A DNA stretch of 64,000 nt, from NCBI RefSeq assembly GCF_000986865.1, contig NZ_LAVS01000090.1:1-64000 (forward strand), read 5' to 3'. The position numbers and the translations under genes were made by a program. Source of the DNA: Rheinheimera mesophila. GTDB taxonomy: Bacteria; Pseudomonadota; Gammaproteobacteria; Enterobacterales; Alteromonadaceae. Shown here piece by piece: positions 37,075-46,555 of the stretch (position 1 is the stretch's first letter; every line of letters begins with the position of its first letter). The notes below the pieces were generated by a model. It was not told the DNA's origin. It was given only the letters and a program-made list of their open reading frames with translations, and did not search any database.

Positions 37075-37743
37075 TCACATCAACTGCGCAATCAATGCAG
37101 CCGCCGGAGAGGTGCTAGCTGCAGGTTCGGCCTGATAAGGTAAAATGCCAAGGCATGGTGCACTCAGGCATTGCTGCAAATAGTGGATATTGTCTTGCAG
37201 GTAGGCCATATCCGGATCAATACAATTTGCCACCCAGCCCAACAGCTTCAAACCGGATCGTTCAATTTCCCTGACTGTTAACAATGTATGGTTTAAGCAG
37301 CCCAATTTCATCCCCACCACCAACAGCACAGGTAATTGCTGTTGAGCCACCCAGTCCGCCATAGTGTGTTGATGGTCCAAAGGTAATAACCAACCGCCAG
37401 CTCCCTCTACCAACGCTATATCAGCCTCGACACTGTGCAGTGTTTCCAGCGCTTGGCTTAGCATGGCGGTGTCAATGCGGGTTCCAGCCTTTGCGGCGGC
37501 CAAATGCGGCGCAACTGGGTCGGTTAAACAACAGGGATTGACGAGCTGATAAGGCAGTGACGCTGTGGCGTGCTGCTGCAACTGCAGCGCATCTGTATTA
37601 AAACCTGAAGCATCGACACCAGCGGCCACTGGCTTTTGCGCCACAGTACGATAGCCCAGCGCTTTTAAACCTTGTAATAAAGCGACTGCGACATAGGTTT
37701 TACCGGCATCCGTATCTGTGCCAGTAATAAAAACAGTATGCAT
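37075..37743 (-). CDS. bioD: Dethiobiotin synthetase
   Basis: ATP-dependent closure of the ureido ring of DAPA to form dethiobiotin. 222 residues. The P-loop GTDTDAGKT is at 8-16, QKPVAAG at 36-42, and the VEGAGGWLLPL motif follows. It is the last gene of bioB-bioF-bioC-bioD, with a 4-bp gap to bioC. No clear terminator follows. Confidence 0.96.
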   Translation of the reverse strand: MHTVFITGTDTDAGKTYVAVALLQGLKALGYRTVAQKPVAAGVDASGFNTDALQLQQHATASLPYQLVNPCCLTDPVAPHLAAAKAGTRIDTAMLSQALETLHSVEADIALVEGAGGWLLPLDHQHTMADWVAQQQLPVLLVVGMKLGCLNHTLLTVREIERSGLKLLGWVANCIDPDMAYLQDNIHYLQQCLSAPCLGILPYQAEPAASTSPAAALIAQLM

Positions 37744-37747
37744 CCGT

Positions 37748-38527
37748 TTAGTCTCTGTTCTGTTTAGTGAGTGTCAGATACAACACCTGATAACTGGCAT
37801 GGATCTGACCATAGCTACAGTGTGTTGGATAGGCCTGCTGTACTTTTTGCCAGCGTTGTTTGCCGGTTAAGGCTTTGTTACGCCCCTGGGTCACAGTATT
37901 CGCACCCAAATCTTTCAGTTCGCGCGCCAGCGCCAGCACGTCCGGATAATCCAACTTCACTAGTTCGGTCTGCAAGCGTAAACCCAGCTCAGGCAGATCC
38001 TGCGCAAGCTGCTGATAAAAATTCAAAGGTAAAAACTGATTAATATGCTGATGCTGGTCCACCTGCGCCCAGGCCTGTTTAAATTCCTGCAAAGTGCCGT
38101 CGAGCAAGGTGCTGATCACAGCCAAACCGCCAGGCTTTAATACCCGGTGAGCTTCTTGCAGCACCAGTTCGGGTTTCTCACACCATTGCAGCATCAGACT
38201 AGAAAACACTCTGTCTGTCGTTTCACTCGCCAGCGGCAAAGACTGCGCATCGGCCTGAACCGCCAACGAGACCTGTTGCGCCGCACTGGTTTTTTCCAGC
38301 ATGTCAAAACTTAAATCCAGGGCGACTAAATCAGTGCAATGCTGCCTGAGTCTGGGATGAAACCAACCCGGACCAGAACCTAAATCGACTAACAATCCAG
38401 CCGTGGCTGGCAGTAAACTCAGGGCTTTTTCCGCAACCACACGCTGCAATCGGGCCGCTTGTTGGTAACTGTCACGGGCCCGGCCAAAATGCCGGGCTAT
38501 GTCGTCCGATAGTGCCAAAGCATTCAT
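37748..38527 (-). CDS. bioC: Malonyl-ACP O-methyltransferase
   Basis: Methylates malonyl-ACP with SAM so that fatty acid synthesis can build the pimelate chain. 259 residues. The SAM motif LVDLGSGPGWFH lies near residues 47-58, with DRVFSSLMLQWC following. The ATG at 38527 overlaps the bioF stop (ATGA) and has GGAG eight bases before it; the ATG at 38533 would be too close to this site. The pimeloyl-ACP esterase partner (BioH type) is not in the window. Confidence 0.95.
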   Translation of the reverse strand: MNALALSDDIARHFGRARDSYQQAARLQRVVAEKALSLLPATAGLLVDLGSGPGWFHPRLRQHCTDLVALDLSFDMLEKTSAAQQVSLAVQADAQSLPLASETTDRVFSSLMLQWCEKPELVLQEAHRVLKPGGLAVISTLLDGTLQEFKQAWAQVDQHQHINQFLPLNFYQQLAQDLPELGLRLQTELVKLDYPDVLALARELKDLGANTVTQGRNKALTGKQRWQKVQQAYPTHCSYGQIHASYQVLYLTLTKQNRD

Positions 38528-39678
38528 AGCCATTGCTCCAGCTTTTTCACCAAAAGACGAATATCATTAGTTTGGTGCGAGGCAGATAACGTAATGCGTA
38601 ACCTGGCGCTACCTTGTGGCACAGTGGGTGGTCGTATCGCGCTTAGCCAAATGCCTTGTTGTTTAAGCGAAGCACTGATCCGCATGGCCTGGTCTGCTTC
38701 ACCAATCATCAGCGGTTGTATGGCGGTGTCGGAAGGCAATAATGTCAAACCAGCAGCAGCGGCCAGCGTTTTAAAGAGTCCAATATTGTCCTGCAGTTTG
38801 TCTCTGCGCCACTGCTGCTTACGGCTTAGATCCACTGACGTTTTCATCGCCCAGCACAGCGCAGGTGATAACGCCGTGCTGTAGATATAATGCCGGGCAA
38901 ACTGGCGTAAATAATCGATGACTGTGGCTGAGCCTGCTAAAAACGCGCCCTGTCCTGCCAAAGCTTTACCAAAGTTCGCCATCAGACAGAGCATATCGCT
39001 GGCTTTAAGCCCTTGCTGCTGCCAACTGCCTTTGCCCTCCACCCCTAACACTCCGACGCCATGGGCATCGTCCAATAGCAAATCCGCCTTATTGGTTTGA
39101 CACAGTGTGAATACAGTCTTCAGATCCGGACTATCACCATCCATGCTAAACACGCCTTCAGTCACCACCAAAGCCGATGGATGTTTTTTTAACAGCAGCT
39201 CAAGCGCAACAAGATCCTGATGTGGGAACCTTTTATAAGGCGCATCCGAGTTGAGTGCAGCATCAATCAACGAAGCATGACAAAGTTTATCCAACAACAG
39301 ATGATCGGTTTTGTCAGCCAAATGCTGCAACATCACTTGATTGGCGGCAAAACCTGAGGAAAACAGCAACACGTCGTCCGCCCCCAGCCAGTCACAGAGT
39401 GCATCGGATAAAGCCCGGTGCGCATAATGATGCCCGGTCACCAAAGGTGAACCTGAACTGCCAACGCCAAAACGTTCAGCCCCCTCTGCCAGCGCTTTTA
39501 CAAGCTCTGGTTCAGTGGCTAACCCCAGATAGTCATTGCCGGAGAAATTCAGATACGAGCCCTGCTGATTGTTCAGCAAACGGCCCTGATACGACTCAAT
39601 CAGTGGCTGCTGGCGGTATAACCCAGCAGCTTTGCGCTTTGTGATCTGCTCAGCAAAACGCTCTAACCTGTCTGTCAC
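38524..39678 (-). CDS. bioF: 8-amino-7-oxononanoate synthase
   Basis: PLP enzyme that condenses pimeloyl-ACP and alanine. 384 residues of the alpha-oxoamine synthase family. The GDYLGLA start region, DDAHGVGVLG (the Asp that binds the PLP ring), and the PLP lysine in NFGKALAGQGAF (near 237) are visible. The start is GTG 39678, five bases downstream of the bioB stop. Confidence 0.96.
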   Translation of the reverse strand: MTDRLERFAEQITKRKAAGLYRQQPLIESYQGRLLNNQQGSYLNFSGNDYLGLATEPELVKALAEGAERFGVGSSGSPLVTGHHYAHRALSDALCDWLGADDVLLFSSGFAANQVMLQHLADKTDHLLLDKLCHASLIDAALNSDAPYKRFPHQDLVALELLLKKHPSALVVTEGVFSMDGDSPDLKTVFTLCQTNKADLLLDDAHGVGVLGVEGKGSWQQQGLKASDMLCLMANFGKALAGQGAFLAGSATVIDYLRQFARHYIYSTALSPALCWAMKTSVDLSRKQQWRRDKLQDNIGLFKTLAAAAGLTLLPSDTAIQPLMIGEADQAMRISASLKQQGIWLSAIRPPTVPQGSARLRITLSASHQTNDIRLLVKKLEQWL

Positions 39679-39683
39679 CGCCG

Positions 39684-40730
39684 TTACACCGCACTATGGA
39701 ACAACGAAGGGGTGTTTTGCTCTTTAATCGCATCGGCCAACGCCGCTTCGTGCGCTTCGTCTGATACATCGTGACGCTGCTCAGGCACAATACCGAGCTT
39801 AGCGAATAGCAGCATATCGGCGTCAGCTTCCGGGTTTTCTGTAGTCAGCAACTTATCGCCATAAAAGATCGAGTTGGCGCCCGCCATAAAACACAGCGCC
39901 TGCATTTGCTCGTTCATACGCGAGCGGCCAGCCGATAAACGTACATGACTTTGAGGCATCATGATGCGGGCAACGGCTATAGTGCGGATAAACTCAAAGC
40001 CATCCAGGTCTTCGACATTTTCCATCGGCGTGCCCTGCACTTTCACCAGCATATTGATAGGCACACTTTGTGGATGCTCCGGCAAATTGGCCAGTTGCAT
40101 TAAAAGTGCCGATCTGTCGTTGGCCGACTCTCCCATACCCACTATGCCACCACAACAGACTTTCATCCCTGCATCACGTACATGCTGCAGCGTATCTAAT
40201 CTGTCCTGATAAGTACGGGTAGTGATAATTTCGCCGTAAAACTCAGGCGACGTATCCAGGTTATGGTTGTAGTAATCTAAACCAGCCTGTTTTAGCTCCT
40301 GCGCCTGGCCTGCATCCAATTTACCCAGCGTCATGCAGGTTTCTAAACCCATTGCTTTAACGCCTTTGACCATCTCCATCAGAAAGGGCATATCACGCTG
40401 CTTTGGATTGCTCCAGGCTGCACCCATGCAGAAACGGCTGGCGCCTTTGTCTTTCGCAGCTTTGGCCTGAGTCAGTACTTTTTCCACTTCCAGCAAACGC
40501 TCACGCTCAAGGCCAGTATTGTAATGACCACTTTGTGGGCAATATTTGCAGTCTTCAGCACAAGCGCCGGTTTTAATCGATAACAAGGTGCTGATCTGCA
40601 CTTCATTGGGCTTAAAAAACTGGCGGTGCACCGTTTGAGCCTGAAAAACTAAGTCATTAAAAGGCAAAGCAAATAACGCATTTACTTCAGCCAAAGTCCA
40701 GTTGTGACGAAGTGGTAAAACTGCAGACAT
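39684..40730 (-). CDS. bioB: Biotin synthase
   Basis: Radical-SAM enzyme that inserts sulfur into dethiobiotin. 348 residues from ATG 40730, which has GGGGA five bases upstream; the ORF extends to 40892 but that leader overlaps the promoter and the start of bioA. The CxxxCxxC cluster is CAEDCKYC (Cys57, Cys61, Cys64), and the auxiliary 2Fe-2S region contains [20 protein letters not shown]. It is the first gene of the leftward bio operon. Flavodoxin (fldA in this window) is a likely electron donor. Confidence 0.97.
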   Translation of the reverse strand: MSAVLPLRHNWTLAEVNALFALPFNDLVFQAQTVHRQFFKPNEVQISTLLSIKTGACAEDCKYCPQSGHYNTGLERERLLEVEKVLTQAKAAKDKGASRFCMGAAWSNPKQRDMPFLMEMVKGVKAMGLETCMTLGKLDAGQAQELKQAGLDYYNHNLDTSPEFYGEIITTRTYQDRLDTLQHVRDAGMKVCCGGIVGMGESANDRSALLMQLANLPEHPQSVPINMLVKVQGTPMENVEDLDGFEFIRTIAVARIMMPQSHVRLSAGRSRMNEQMQALCFMAGANSIFYGDKLLTTENPEADADMLLFAKLGIVPEQRHDVSDEAHEAALADAIKEQNTPSLFHSAV

Positions 40731-40785
40731 AACATTCCCCGAAAGACAAGAGCCAGACAAATTGTGGTCTTTTAAATTTTCCGTT

Positions 40786-40813
40786 AGTCTATCGGCCCTT
40801 AACGCCATGTCAA
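40786..40813 (-). promoter_or_regulatory. Sigma-70 promoter of bioBFCD
   Basis: On the minus strand TTGACA (40808-40813) and TAGACT (40786-40791) are separated by 16 bp. They lie in the 120-bp bioA/bioB divergent region. I did not see the classical BirA operator there. Confidence 0.6.
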
Positions 40814-40850
40814 CGCCAACCAGTTTGCAAAGTTTACTGCAGGTTATTTT

Positions 40851-42158
40851 ATGAGCATCGATCGTGAGTTTGACCGCCAGCATATCTGGCATCCTTATAC
40901 CTCCTTGAGTAAACCTTTGCCTGTTTATCCTGTGGTCAGTGCAAAAGGCTGTGAGCTGATGCTGGAAGATGGCCGGACTTTGGTCGATGGCACCTCATCC
41001 TGGTGGGCTGCGATTCATGGCTACAATCATCCGGAGTTAAATCAGGCGCTTATTACGCAAAGCCAGAAAATGAGCCATGTGATGTTTGGCGGTATCACCC
41101 ATCAGCCTGCTGTGGACTTGGCGAAATTATTGCTGCAAATGGCACCGCAAGGTTTAACCAAAGTGTTTTTTGCCGACAGCGGCTCTATTTCAGTTGAAGT
41201 CGCGATTAAAATGGCGCTGCAGTATTGGCTGGGTTTAGATCGCCCGGAAAAAAGCCGGTTACTGACCATTCAAAAGGGTTATCACGGCGATACCTTTGCC
41301 GCTATGTCGGTTTGCGATCCGGTCGATGGCATGCATTCGATGTTTCAAGATCAGATTATCCCGCAGTTATTCGCCCCTGCTCCACAAAGCCGTTTTGACG
41401 GCGACTTTTTAGCTACAGATGAACATGCTTTGACGGCGCTTTTTGCAGAGCATCACCAGCACTTAGCGGCTTTTATTCTCGAACCCATACTGCAAGGCGC
41501 TGGTGGCATGAGGTTTTATCATCCGGAGTATTTAAAGCTGGCGCGCAGGCTTTGTGATCAGTATCAGGTGCTTTTGATTGCCGATGAAATAGCCACAGGT
41601 TTTGGCCGCACCGGCAAATTATTTGCCTGTCAGCATGCGGGTATCAGCCCGGATATTATCTGTTTAGGCAAAGCCTTAACAGGTGGCTACCTGACGTTAG
41701 CCGCAACCTTGTGCAACGATACAGTCGCGGATGGCATAGCTATGGGTGCTGTGCCCGCTTTAATGCATGGCCCTACTTATATGGCCAATCCTCTGGCCTG
41801 TGCCGTAGCGCTTAAAAGCTTGCAACTGGTGCAGCACAATCAGTGGCAAGCTCAGGTCAAGGCTATAGAGCAGCAATTAAAGTTGGAACTTGAGCCCTGC
41901 CGGGGTTCACCTTATGTGGCGGATGTGCGGGTGTTGGGTGCTATTGGCGTGGTGGAAATGAAACAGAATGTCGATGTGGCTGCGATGCAAAAAACTTTTG
42001 TGGAACTGGGCGTTTGGATCCGGCCTTTTGGCAAGCTGCTGTATTTAATGCCACCTTATATCATCAGCTCCATACAGCTTTCGAAATTAACCTCTGCACT
42101 TTGCCTGTTAAGCCATCAGGCACAAGCGAAAGATATAGAGGCGTTACCGGGCGCCTAA
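40851..42158 (+). CDS. bioA: Adenosylmethionine-8-amino-7-oxononanoate aminotransferase
   Basis: PLP transaminase converting KAPA to DAPA using SAM as amino donor. 435 residues. Early motif [35 protein letters not shown], the PLP Asp region [12 protein letters not shown] and Lys in [11 protein letters not shown] (near 274) are class III/BioA features. It is divergent from bioB. Its stop overlaps the convergent membrane-protein gene by 4 bp. Confidence 0.96.
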   Translation: MSIDREFDRQHIWHPYTSLSKPLPVYPVVSAKGCELMLEDGRTLVDGTSSWWAAIHGYNHPELNQALITQSQKMSHVMFGGITHQPAVDLAKLLLQMAPQGLTKVFFADSGSISVEVAIKMALQYWLGLDRPEKSRLLTIQKGYHGDTFAAMSVCDPVDGMHSMFQDQIIPQLFAPAPQSRFDGDFLATDEHALTALFAEHHQHLAAFILEPILQGAGGMRFYHPEYLKLARRLCDQYQVLLIADEIATGFGRTGKLFACQHAGISPDIICLGKALTGGYLTLAATLCNDTVADGIAMGAVPALMHGPTYMANPLACAVALKSLQLVQHNQWQAQVKAIEQQLKLELEPCRGSPYVADVRVLGAIGVVEMKQNVDVAAMQKTFVELGVWIRPFGKLLYLMPPYIISSIQLSKLTSALCLLSHQAQAKDIEALPGA

Positions 42159-42529
42159 TCGATAGTCGAAAACACAAATAACACCACGGCGCTTAAAAAC
42201 AACAGAAAAAATAAGTTTAAGCGCCAGCCATCGTCACGGCGTCTGTTGCGAAACTGATGCAGCACCAAAGTGGCGGCTGTAAACACCAAACACCAGCGCA
42301 CCAGCACCTCCAGTTTCAGCACCAACCCTTTATCCCACTCCTGTTCAATCGGAATGCCCCAGTACTGCACTAAACCACTGTTAAACTCGGGTTTGGCTAA
42401 ATGGGCCAACGCCAGCCCCATCATCAGCAAGAACCAGGCGCCCAAATTCAGCGCCGCCAACAGCAGCATCAGCCAATCTGCGCCTTTACGCCGCTCTTTT
42501 GACTTAAGTTCAGGCTCTGAAGCGCTCAT
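42155..42529 (-). CDS. Three-helix membrane protein of unknown function
   Basis: A 124-residue protein with a charged N-terminus ([20 protein letters not shown]) and three predicted membrane helices (about 18-45, 71-93, 101-121), with a basic loop [15 protein letters not shown]. The start at 42529 has GAGGAAAACC upstream; GTG at 42544 overlaps this site. It is between bioA and asnS with its own direction, and I do not recognise a family. Confidence 0.8.
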   Translation of the reverse strand: MSASEPELKSKERRKGADWLMLLLAALNLGAWFLLMMGLALAHLAKPEFNSGLVQYWGIPIEQEWDKGLVLKLEVLVRWCLVFTAATLVLHQFRNRRRDDGWRLNLFFLLFLSAVVLFVFSTID

Positions 42530-42630
42530 TTTGGTTTTCCTCACAATTTTTACTTGTGTTCGGTCTTTGCCTCAGTATGATGTCTGCTTTTGGGTTTTTA
42601 CAGTTTCTTAAGTAAGTTGGAGCAGGTTGC

Positions 42631-44031
42631 ATGACGCATGCAGTAATCAAAGATGTGCTGTCTGGCCAGTATCAGGTTGGCGATACAGTCACAGTAAAAG
42701 GGTGGATCCGCACTAAGCGTGATTCCAAAGCCGGGATTTCATTTTTAGCCGTGCACGACGGCAGCTGCTTCGATGCAGTTCAGGCCGTTGCTCCGGCTGA
42801 ATTGAATAATTACGAAAACGAAATTAAACGTCTGACCACAGCGTGCTCTGTGATTGTCACAGGCACTATCGCAAAATCAGAGGGTCAGGGTCAGGCTTTT
42901 GAGATTCAGGCCTCTTCGGTTGAAGTGGTCGGCTGGGTGGAAAACCCGGACACCTACCCTATGGCGCCAAAACGCCATAGCATGGAATACCTGCGCGAAC
43001 AGGCCCATTTACGCGCCCGTACTAACATGGTGGGTGCCATCACCCGCGTGCGTCACTGTTTAGCTCAGGCCATTCACCGATTCTTCCACGAGCGTGGTTT
43101 TTACTGGATCAGCACTCCTATTATCACGGGTGCAGACGCTGAAGGCGCTGGTGAGATGTTCCGTGTCAGTACTCTGGATCTGGAAAACCTGCCACGCACC
43201 GACAAAGGCACTATTGATTACAAACAGGACTTTTTCGGCAAAGAAACCTTCCTGACGGTATCAGGCCAGTTAAACGTGGAAACTTACGCCTGTGCTTTAT
43301 CGAAAGTGTATACCTTCGGCCCGACCTTCCGCGCCGAAAACTCCAACACCACCCGTCACTTAGCTGAGTTCTGGATGATTGAGCCTGAAGTGGCCTACGC
43401 CGAATTAAAAGACGTGGCGCAGTTGGCGGAAGACATGCTGAAGTTTGTGTTTAAAGCCGTTCTGGCAGAGCGTGCTGATGACATGGCGTTTTTTGCTGAA
43501 CGTGTTGATGAAAATGCTATCAGCCGTTTGCAAAGCATGATCGATTCCACTTTTGTCCGGATGGATTACACCGAGGCAGTTGAAATCCTGAAAAACTGCG
43601 GTAAGAAGTTTGAATACCCGGTGGAATGGGGTGTGGATTTACAGTCGGAGCACGAGCGCTACTTAGCGGAAGTGCATGTAGGTGCTCCCGTCATTCTGCA
43701 AAACTATCCAAAAGACATCAAAGCCTTCTACATGCGGATGAATGAAGACGGTAAGACGGTAGCGGCTATGGATATTCTGGCGCCTGGTATTGGTGAAATC
43801 ATCGGTGGTAGCCAACGGGAAGAGCGTTTAGAGCAGTTAGATGCACGGATGGATCAGATGGGCCTGAATAAAGAAGACTATAGCTGGTACCGCGACCTGC
43901 GCCGCTACGGCACAGTGCCGCACGCGGGTTTTGGCTTAGGTTTTGAGCGTTTGGTGTCTTATGTCACTGGTGTAGGTAACGTCCGTGACGTGATCGCCTT
44001 CCCTCGCACGCCGGGCAACGCCGATTTCTAA
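42631..44031 (+). CDS. asnS: Asparaginyl-tRNA synthetase
   Basis: Class IIb aminoacyl-tRNA synthetase. 466 residues as in E. coli. The N-terminal OB-fold ([19 protein letters not shown]) binds the anticodon, followed by motif 1 ([15 protein letters not shown]), motif 2 ([20 protein letters not shown]) and motif 3 ([12 protein letters not shown]). GGAG lies upstream of the ATG. It ends at a strong terminator. Confidence 0.97.
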   Translation: MTHAVIKDVLSGQYQVGDTVTVKGWIRTKRDSKAGISFLAVHDGSCFDAVQAVAPAELNNYENEIKRLTTACSVIVTGTIAKSEGQGQAFEIQASSVEVVGWVENPDTYPMAPKRHSMEYLREQAHLRARTNMVGAITRVRHCLAQAIHRFFHERGFYWISTPIITGADAEGAGEMFRVSTLDLENLPRTDKGTIDYKQDFFGKETFLTVSGQLNVETYACALSKVYTFGPTFRAENSNTTRHLAEFWMIEPEVAYAELKDVAQLAEDMLKFVFKAVLAERADDMAFFAERVDENAISRLQSMIDSTFVRMDYTEAVEILKNCGKKFEYPVEWGVDLQSEHERYLAEVHVGAPVILQNYPKDIKAFYMRMNEDGKTVAAMDILAPGIGEIIGGSQREERLEQLDARMDQMGLNKEDYSWYRDLRRYGTVPHAGFGLGFERLVSYVTGVGNVRDVIAFPRTPGNADF

Positions 44032-44051
44032 AATAGTCTGCTGTTTTTCTC

Positions 44052-44080
44052 TGAAGGCCTCTTTCTGAGGCCTTTTTTTT
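44052..44080 (+). terminator. asnS terminator
   Basis: AAGGCCTC-TTTCT-GAGGCCTT stem followed by a run of eight T, 23 bp after asnS. Confidence 0.93.
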
Positions 44081-44163
44081 GACCTCCTTGTACGATCACC
44101 CCTGGTTCTGAATTAGCGCGTTCCCAAAAAACCATATTTGTTCCTTTTTTGCTTAAATTTAGA

Positions 44164-44192
44164 TTGACACAAAAATAAACACTTGATTAACT
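44164..44192 (+). promoter_or_regulatory. Candidate promoter of the four-Cys protein array
   Basis: A perfect TTGACA (44164-44169) is followed after 17 bp by TTAACT (44187-44192), a weak -10, in an AT-rich tract. It lies about 55 bp upstream of the first array gene. Confidence 0.45.
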
Positions 44193-44248
44193 AATTTTGC
44201 CGTTTTGGCAACAACCGAGTTAAACAAAACACAATTAAAGGAATAAAG

Positions 44249-44602
44249 ATGAAAAAACTATTAGTCCCTTTAGTGGTTGGAATGATGGCGCTGCCCGCAA
44301 CAGCAGCGACCATGCAATGCATGATCAGTGGTGTCGTCAGTTGGAAAAATAATTCGTGCTTTGGTATGGAATTTACCATGGATTACAACACCAACCCCGC
44401 ATCATGGCGGATCTCAGGCGCTACCAAAGCCATTTCTTCGGTGATCTGGGCCGATACCACAGCAGGCTGCGCCAGTACAGCCACCAGTTGCACCAAACCT
44501 ATCCATCCTTATCAGCAGCATTTAGGCTCTGCCACCATTCTGTACACAGATGGCACCTGGGAAGCTGTGCAGGCCACAGCCTGGTTTGAAACCGGTTTCT
44601 AA
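44249..44602 (+). CDS. Secreted four-cysteine protein, copy 1 of 3
   Basis: A 117-residue protein with a Sec-type signal peptide (positively charged start, hydrophobic core, AxA-type cleavage predicted after residue 19). The mature part of about 98 residues has four cysteines (24, 37, 74, 81), which could form two disulfides in the periplasm or outside. The core WRISGATKAISSVIWA and the C-terminal SATILYTDGTWEAVQATAWF closely match the two downstream copies. AAAGGAAT precedes the ATG. This copy is the most divergent, with a 2-residue shorter N-terminal loop lacking the DEWQVG segment. I do not recognise a family or a function. Confidence 0.9.
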   Translation: MKKLLVPLVVGMMALPATAATMQCMISGVVSWKNNSCFGMEFTMDYNTNPASWRISGATKAISSVIWADTTAGCASTATSCTKPIHPYQQHLGSATILYTDGTWEAVQATAWFETGF

Positions 44603-44655
44603 CCTACTCGTCAGGTTTAAACAACTTTATTTGTTTCTCTTTAAAGGATTTTGAT

Positions 44656-45015
44656 ATGAAAACTACACTGTTTGCTTTGGTAATGAGCGCCGCTGCATTG
44701 CCAACCCTGGCTGCTCAGATGGAATGTATGGTAGATACGGCTGCATACGACGAATGGCAAGTTGGTCACTGTCCTAATTTTGAATCTACTCTGGACAACA
44801 ACCCAAATACGGCCATTTGGCGCATCACAGGGACGACCAAAGCGATATCGTCCATTCTCTGGTCAGAAAAAACGGCAGGTTGTGCGTCTAACTCGCTGTA
44901 CTGCAGCAAAGAAATCCGGCCTTATCAGGAGCATCTGGGCAAAGCCACTATCCTCTACACGGATGGTACTTGGGAAGCCGTCCAGGCGACTGCATCCTTT
45001 GAAACAGGGTATTAA
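44656..45015 (+). CDS. Secreted four-cysteine protein, copy 2 of 3
   Basis: A 119-residue paralogue of its neighbours with a signal peptide (cleavage predicted TLA/AQ at 19/20) and cysteines 24, 39, 76 and 83. The shared features are AQMEC at the mature N-terminus, YDEWQVG, WRITGTTKAISSILWSE and the end KATILYTDGTWEAVQATASF-ETGY. By hand alignment of the mature parts it is about two thirds identical to copy 3 and clearly less to copy 1. It follows copy 1 after 53 bp and has its own AAAGGA ribosome site, so the three are probably one transcript. Function unknown. Confidence 0.9.
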   Translation: MKTTLFALVMSAAALPTLAAQMECMVDTAAYDEWQVGHCPNFESTLDNNPNTAIWRITGTTKAISSILWSEKTAGCASNSLYCSKEIRPYQEHLGKATILYTDGTWEAVQATASFETGY

Positions 45016-45043
45016 ACCTGGTCTTTGACAACAAGGAAGGCAT

Positions 45044-45403
45044 ATGAAAAAAAGACTCACGGCGTTGTTATTGACTGCAGTAGTGCTACCGCTTTCTGCT
45101 GCTCAAATGGAGTGTTATATCGATACTGACGCTTATGACGAATGGCAAGTCGGCTCCTGTTCCATGATGGAATACACTATGGATCACAACCCGAACAATG
45201 CCGTATGGCGTGTGACAGGTATCAACAAGGCAGTCTCATCCATCCTCTGGTCCGAGGCCACTGCAGGATGCACCACGACTCAGGAGTTCTGTATGCAGCC
45301 TATCGCGCCCTACCAAACGCATTTGGGCAAAGCGACTATCTTGTATACGGACGGCACCTGGGAAGTAGTACAGGCCTCAGCGTATTTTGAGACCGGCTTC
45401 TAA
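45044..45403 (+). CDS. Secreted four-cysteine protein, copy 3 of 3
   Basis: A 119-residue paralogue with a signal peptide (LSA/AQ cleavage) and cysteines 24, 39, 76 and 83, spaced as in copy 2. Differences cluster in two loops (residues 38-48 and 77-88), while the strand-like segments and the KATILYTDGTWE core are unchanged. It is 28 bp downstream of copy 2 with AAGGAAGG before the ATG, and a terminator follows. The pattern suggests duplication followed by surface-loop divergence. Function unknown; a binding or inhibitory role is only a guess. Confidence 0.9.
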   Translation: MKKRLTALLLTAVVLPLSAAQMECYIDTDAYDEWQVGSCSMMEYTMDHNPNNAVWRVTGINKAVSSILWSEATAGCTTTQEFCMQPIAPYQTHLGKATILYTDGTWEVVQASAYFETGF

Positions 45404-45417
45404 GTTCTGCCGAGTAC

Positions 45418-45458
45418 GCAGCAAAGTGGCACCACGCCTCTTTGCTGCTTTTTATTTT
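45418..45458 (+). terminator. Terminator of the four-Cys array
   Basis: GCAGCAAAG / CTTTGCTGC stem (9 bp) with a 13-base loop, followed by TTTTTATTTT, 14 bp after copy 3. Confidence 0.85.
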
Positions 45459-45538
45459 GCTCAAAAATGGCAGGAAGCTACAAAGACCAGTCAGATCAGA
45501 AACATCGAAGCAGGATGATGAAGGACTGTCCGCACCTG

Positions 45539-45844
45539 TCAGCTACGAACTCTGTGAAAAGCAGGTTCTTCAAAGTACTGATAAAACTCGTTTTCCAATG
45601 CTTGTTTACGCTCAGTCTGGTAAGACGAAACTTTAGACAAAGCCACGCCAAAGACCTCGAGATAACTTTGTTCCATCAGTTGCTGTAACAGCGGTTTGTC
45701 CACCAGCCCCAGCAACTCTCCCGCATAAAAAAAGCCTTCAGCGCGGTGTTTCAACGCCACTACATTCTGACCGGCTTTTTTAGCCTGAAATAAACAATCA
45801 AACTGCTGTTTGGCCTGGCTGATAAATAGGCTTTGCTGATCCAT
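45539..45844 (-). CDS. Hypothetical protein downstream of nitroreductase gene
   Basis: A 101-residue, largely helical soluble protein (MDQQSLFISQAKQQFDCLFQ, ALKHRAEGFFYAGELLGLV). GAGGGCAGGG precedes the ATG. It is 28 bp behind the nitroreductase gene and probably in the same transcript. I do not recognise a family, and the sequence gives no catalytic motif. Confidence 0.78.
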   Translation of the reverse strand: MDQQSLFISQAKQQFDCLFQAKKAGQNVVALKHRAEGFFYAGELLGLVDKPLLQQLMEQSYLEVFGVALSKVSSYQTERKQALENEFYQYFEEPAFHRVRS

Positions 45845-45872
45845 TCCCTGCCCTCAATCCCTGTCCACATTA

Positions 45873-46433
45873 TTACTGATAGTCGCTGAAAAACTCTTCA
45901 ACCGCCAAAGGCGTCTTAGGCGGCACATCCTGAGCACAAGTCCCCAGGTACAGAAAACCAACGATTTCGTCGTCTTCACCAAGCTCAAAGGCCTGTTTGA
46001 CAAATTCATATTGAGTATAAGCCCCTGTGCGCCATATTCCGCCAAAGCCCAAGGCGAAGGCCGCTTGTTGCATTGCCATCACGGCGCAGGCCGCAGACTG
46101 GATTTGCTCAGACAAAGGTACTTTCGGATGATTAACGCATTTGGCTATACAGACAATCACCATAGGGGCACGCAGTGGCAACTGACGGGCTCGTTCAATC
46201 AGTTCATTCGCAACAGATGGATCTTCCTCCAACGCAGCTTCGGCAAAAATATCGCCTAATTTTTCCAGAGATTTACGACCATGGACCACCACAAAGCGCC
46301 AGGGTCTTAAATGACCGTGATCAGGCACCTGCAGTGCTGCTTGTTTGATAATAGCCAAAGCTTCGCCGCTTGGAGCAGGTTCAGTTAAACGTGCGGAGGA
46401 ATAGCGGGTCGTCAGTAATGTAACAGCATCCAT
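45873..46433 (-). CDS. YdjA-like nitroreductase
   Basis: A 186-residue FMN-dependent oxidoreductase of the compact nitroreductase type. The N-terminal TTRYSSARLTEPAPSGEALA carries the FMN phosphate contacts, followed by PDHGHLRPWRFVVV and the late GGIWRTGAYTQ. The length matches E. coli YdjA (183). It may reduce nitroaromatics or quinones; the physiological substrate is not known. AGGG lies upstream of the ATG. Confidence 0.9.
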   Translation of the reverse strand: MDAVTLLTTRYSSARLTEPAPSGEALAIIKQAALQVPDHGHLRPWRFVVVHGRKSLEKLGDIFAEAALEEDPSVANELIERARQLPLRAPMVIVCIAKCVNHPKVPLSEQIQSAACAVMAMQQAAFALGFGGIWRTGAYTQYEFVKQAFELGEDDEIVGFLYLGTCAQDVPPKTPLAVEEFFSDYQ

Positions 46434-46555
46434 AAATAAACCCTTTGATTTAGCTCGCTTAAGGCTACCAAACTTTATTTTATCGATACAACAGCTTTCG
46501 CACCCACAACTGCTGTTTGTTCAAGCTCTGGACAAATTATCGGGGCGATGCTCTG

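Noticed and set aside
39684-40892. BioB reading from 40892
   Set aside because: The leader covers the bio promoter region and the start of bioA; GGGGA precedes ATG 40730, which gives normal BioB length.
44249-45403. Array as a CRISPR, toxin-antitoxin or prophage element
   Set aside because: The genes carry signal peptides, no antitoxin-like DNA-binding partner and no phage genes; base composition resembles the flanks.
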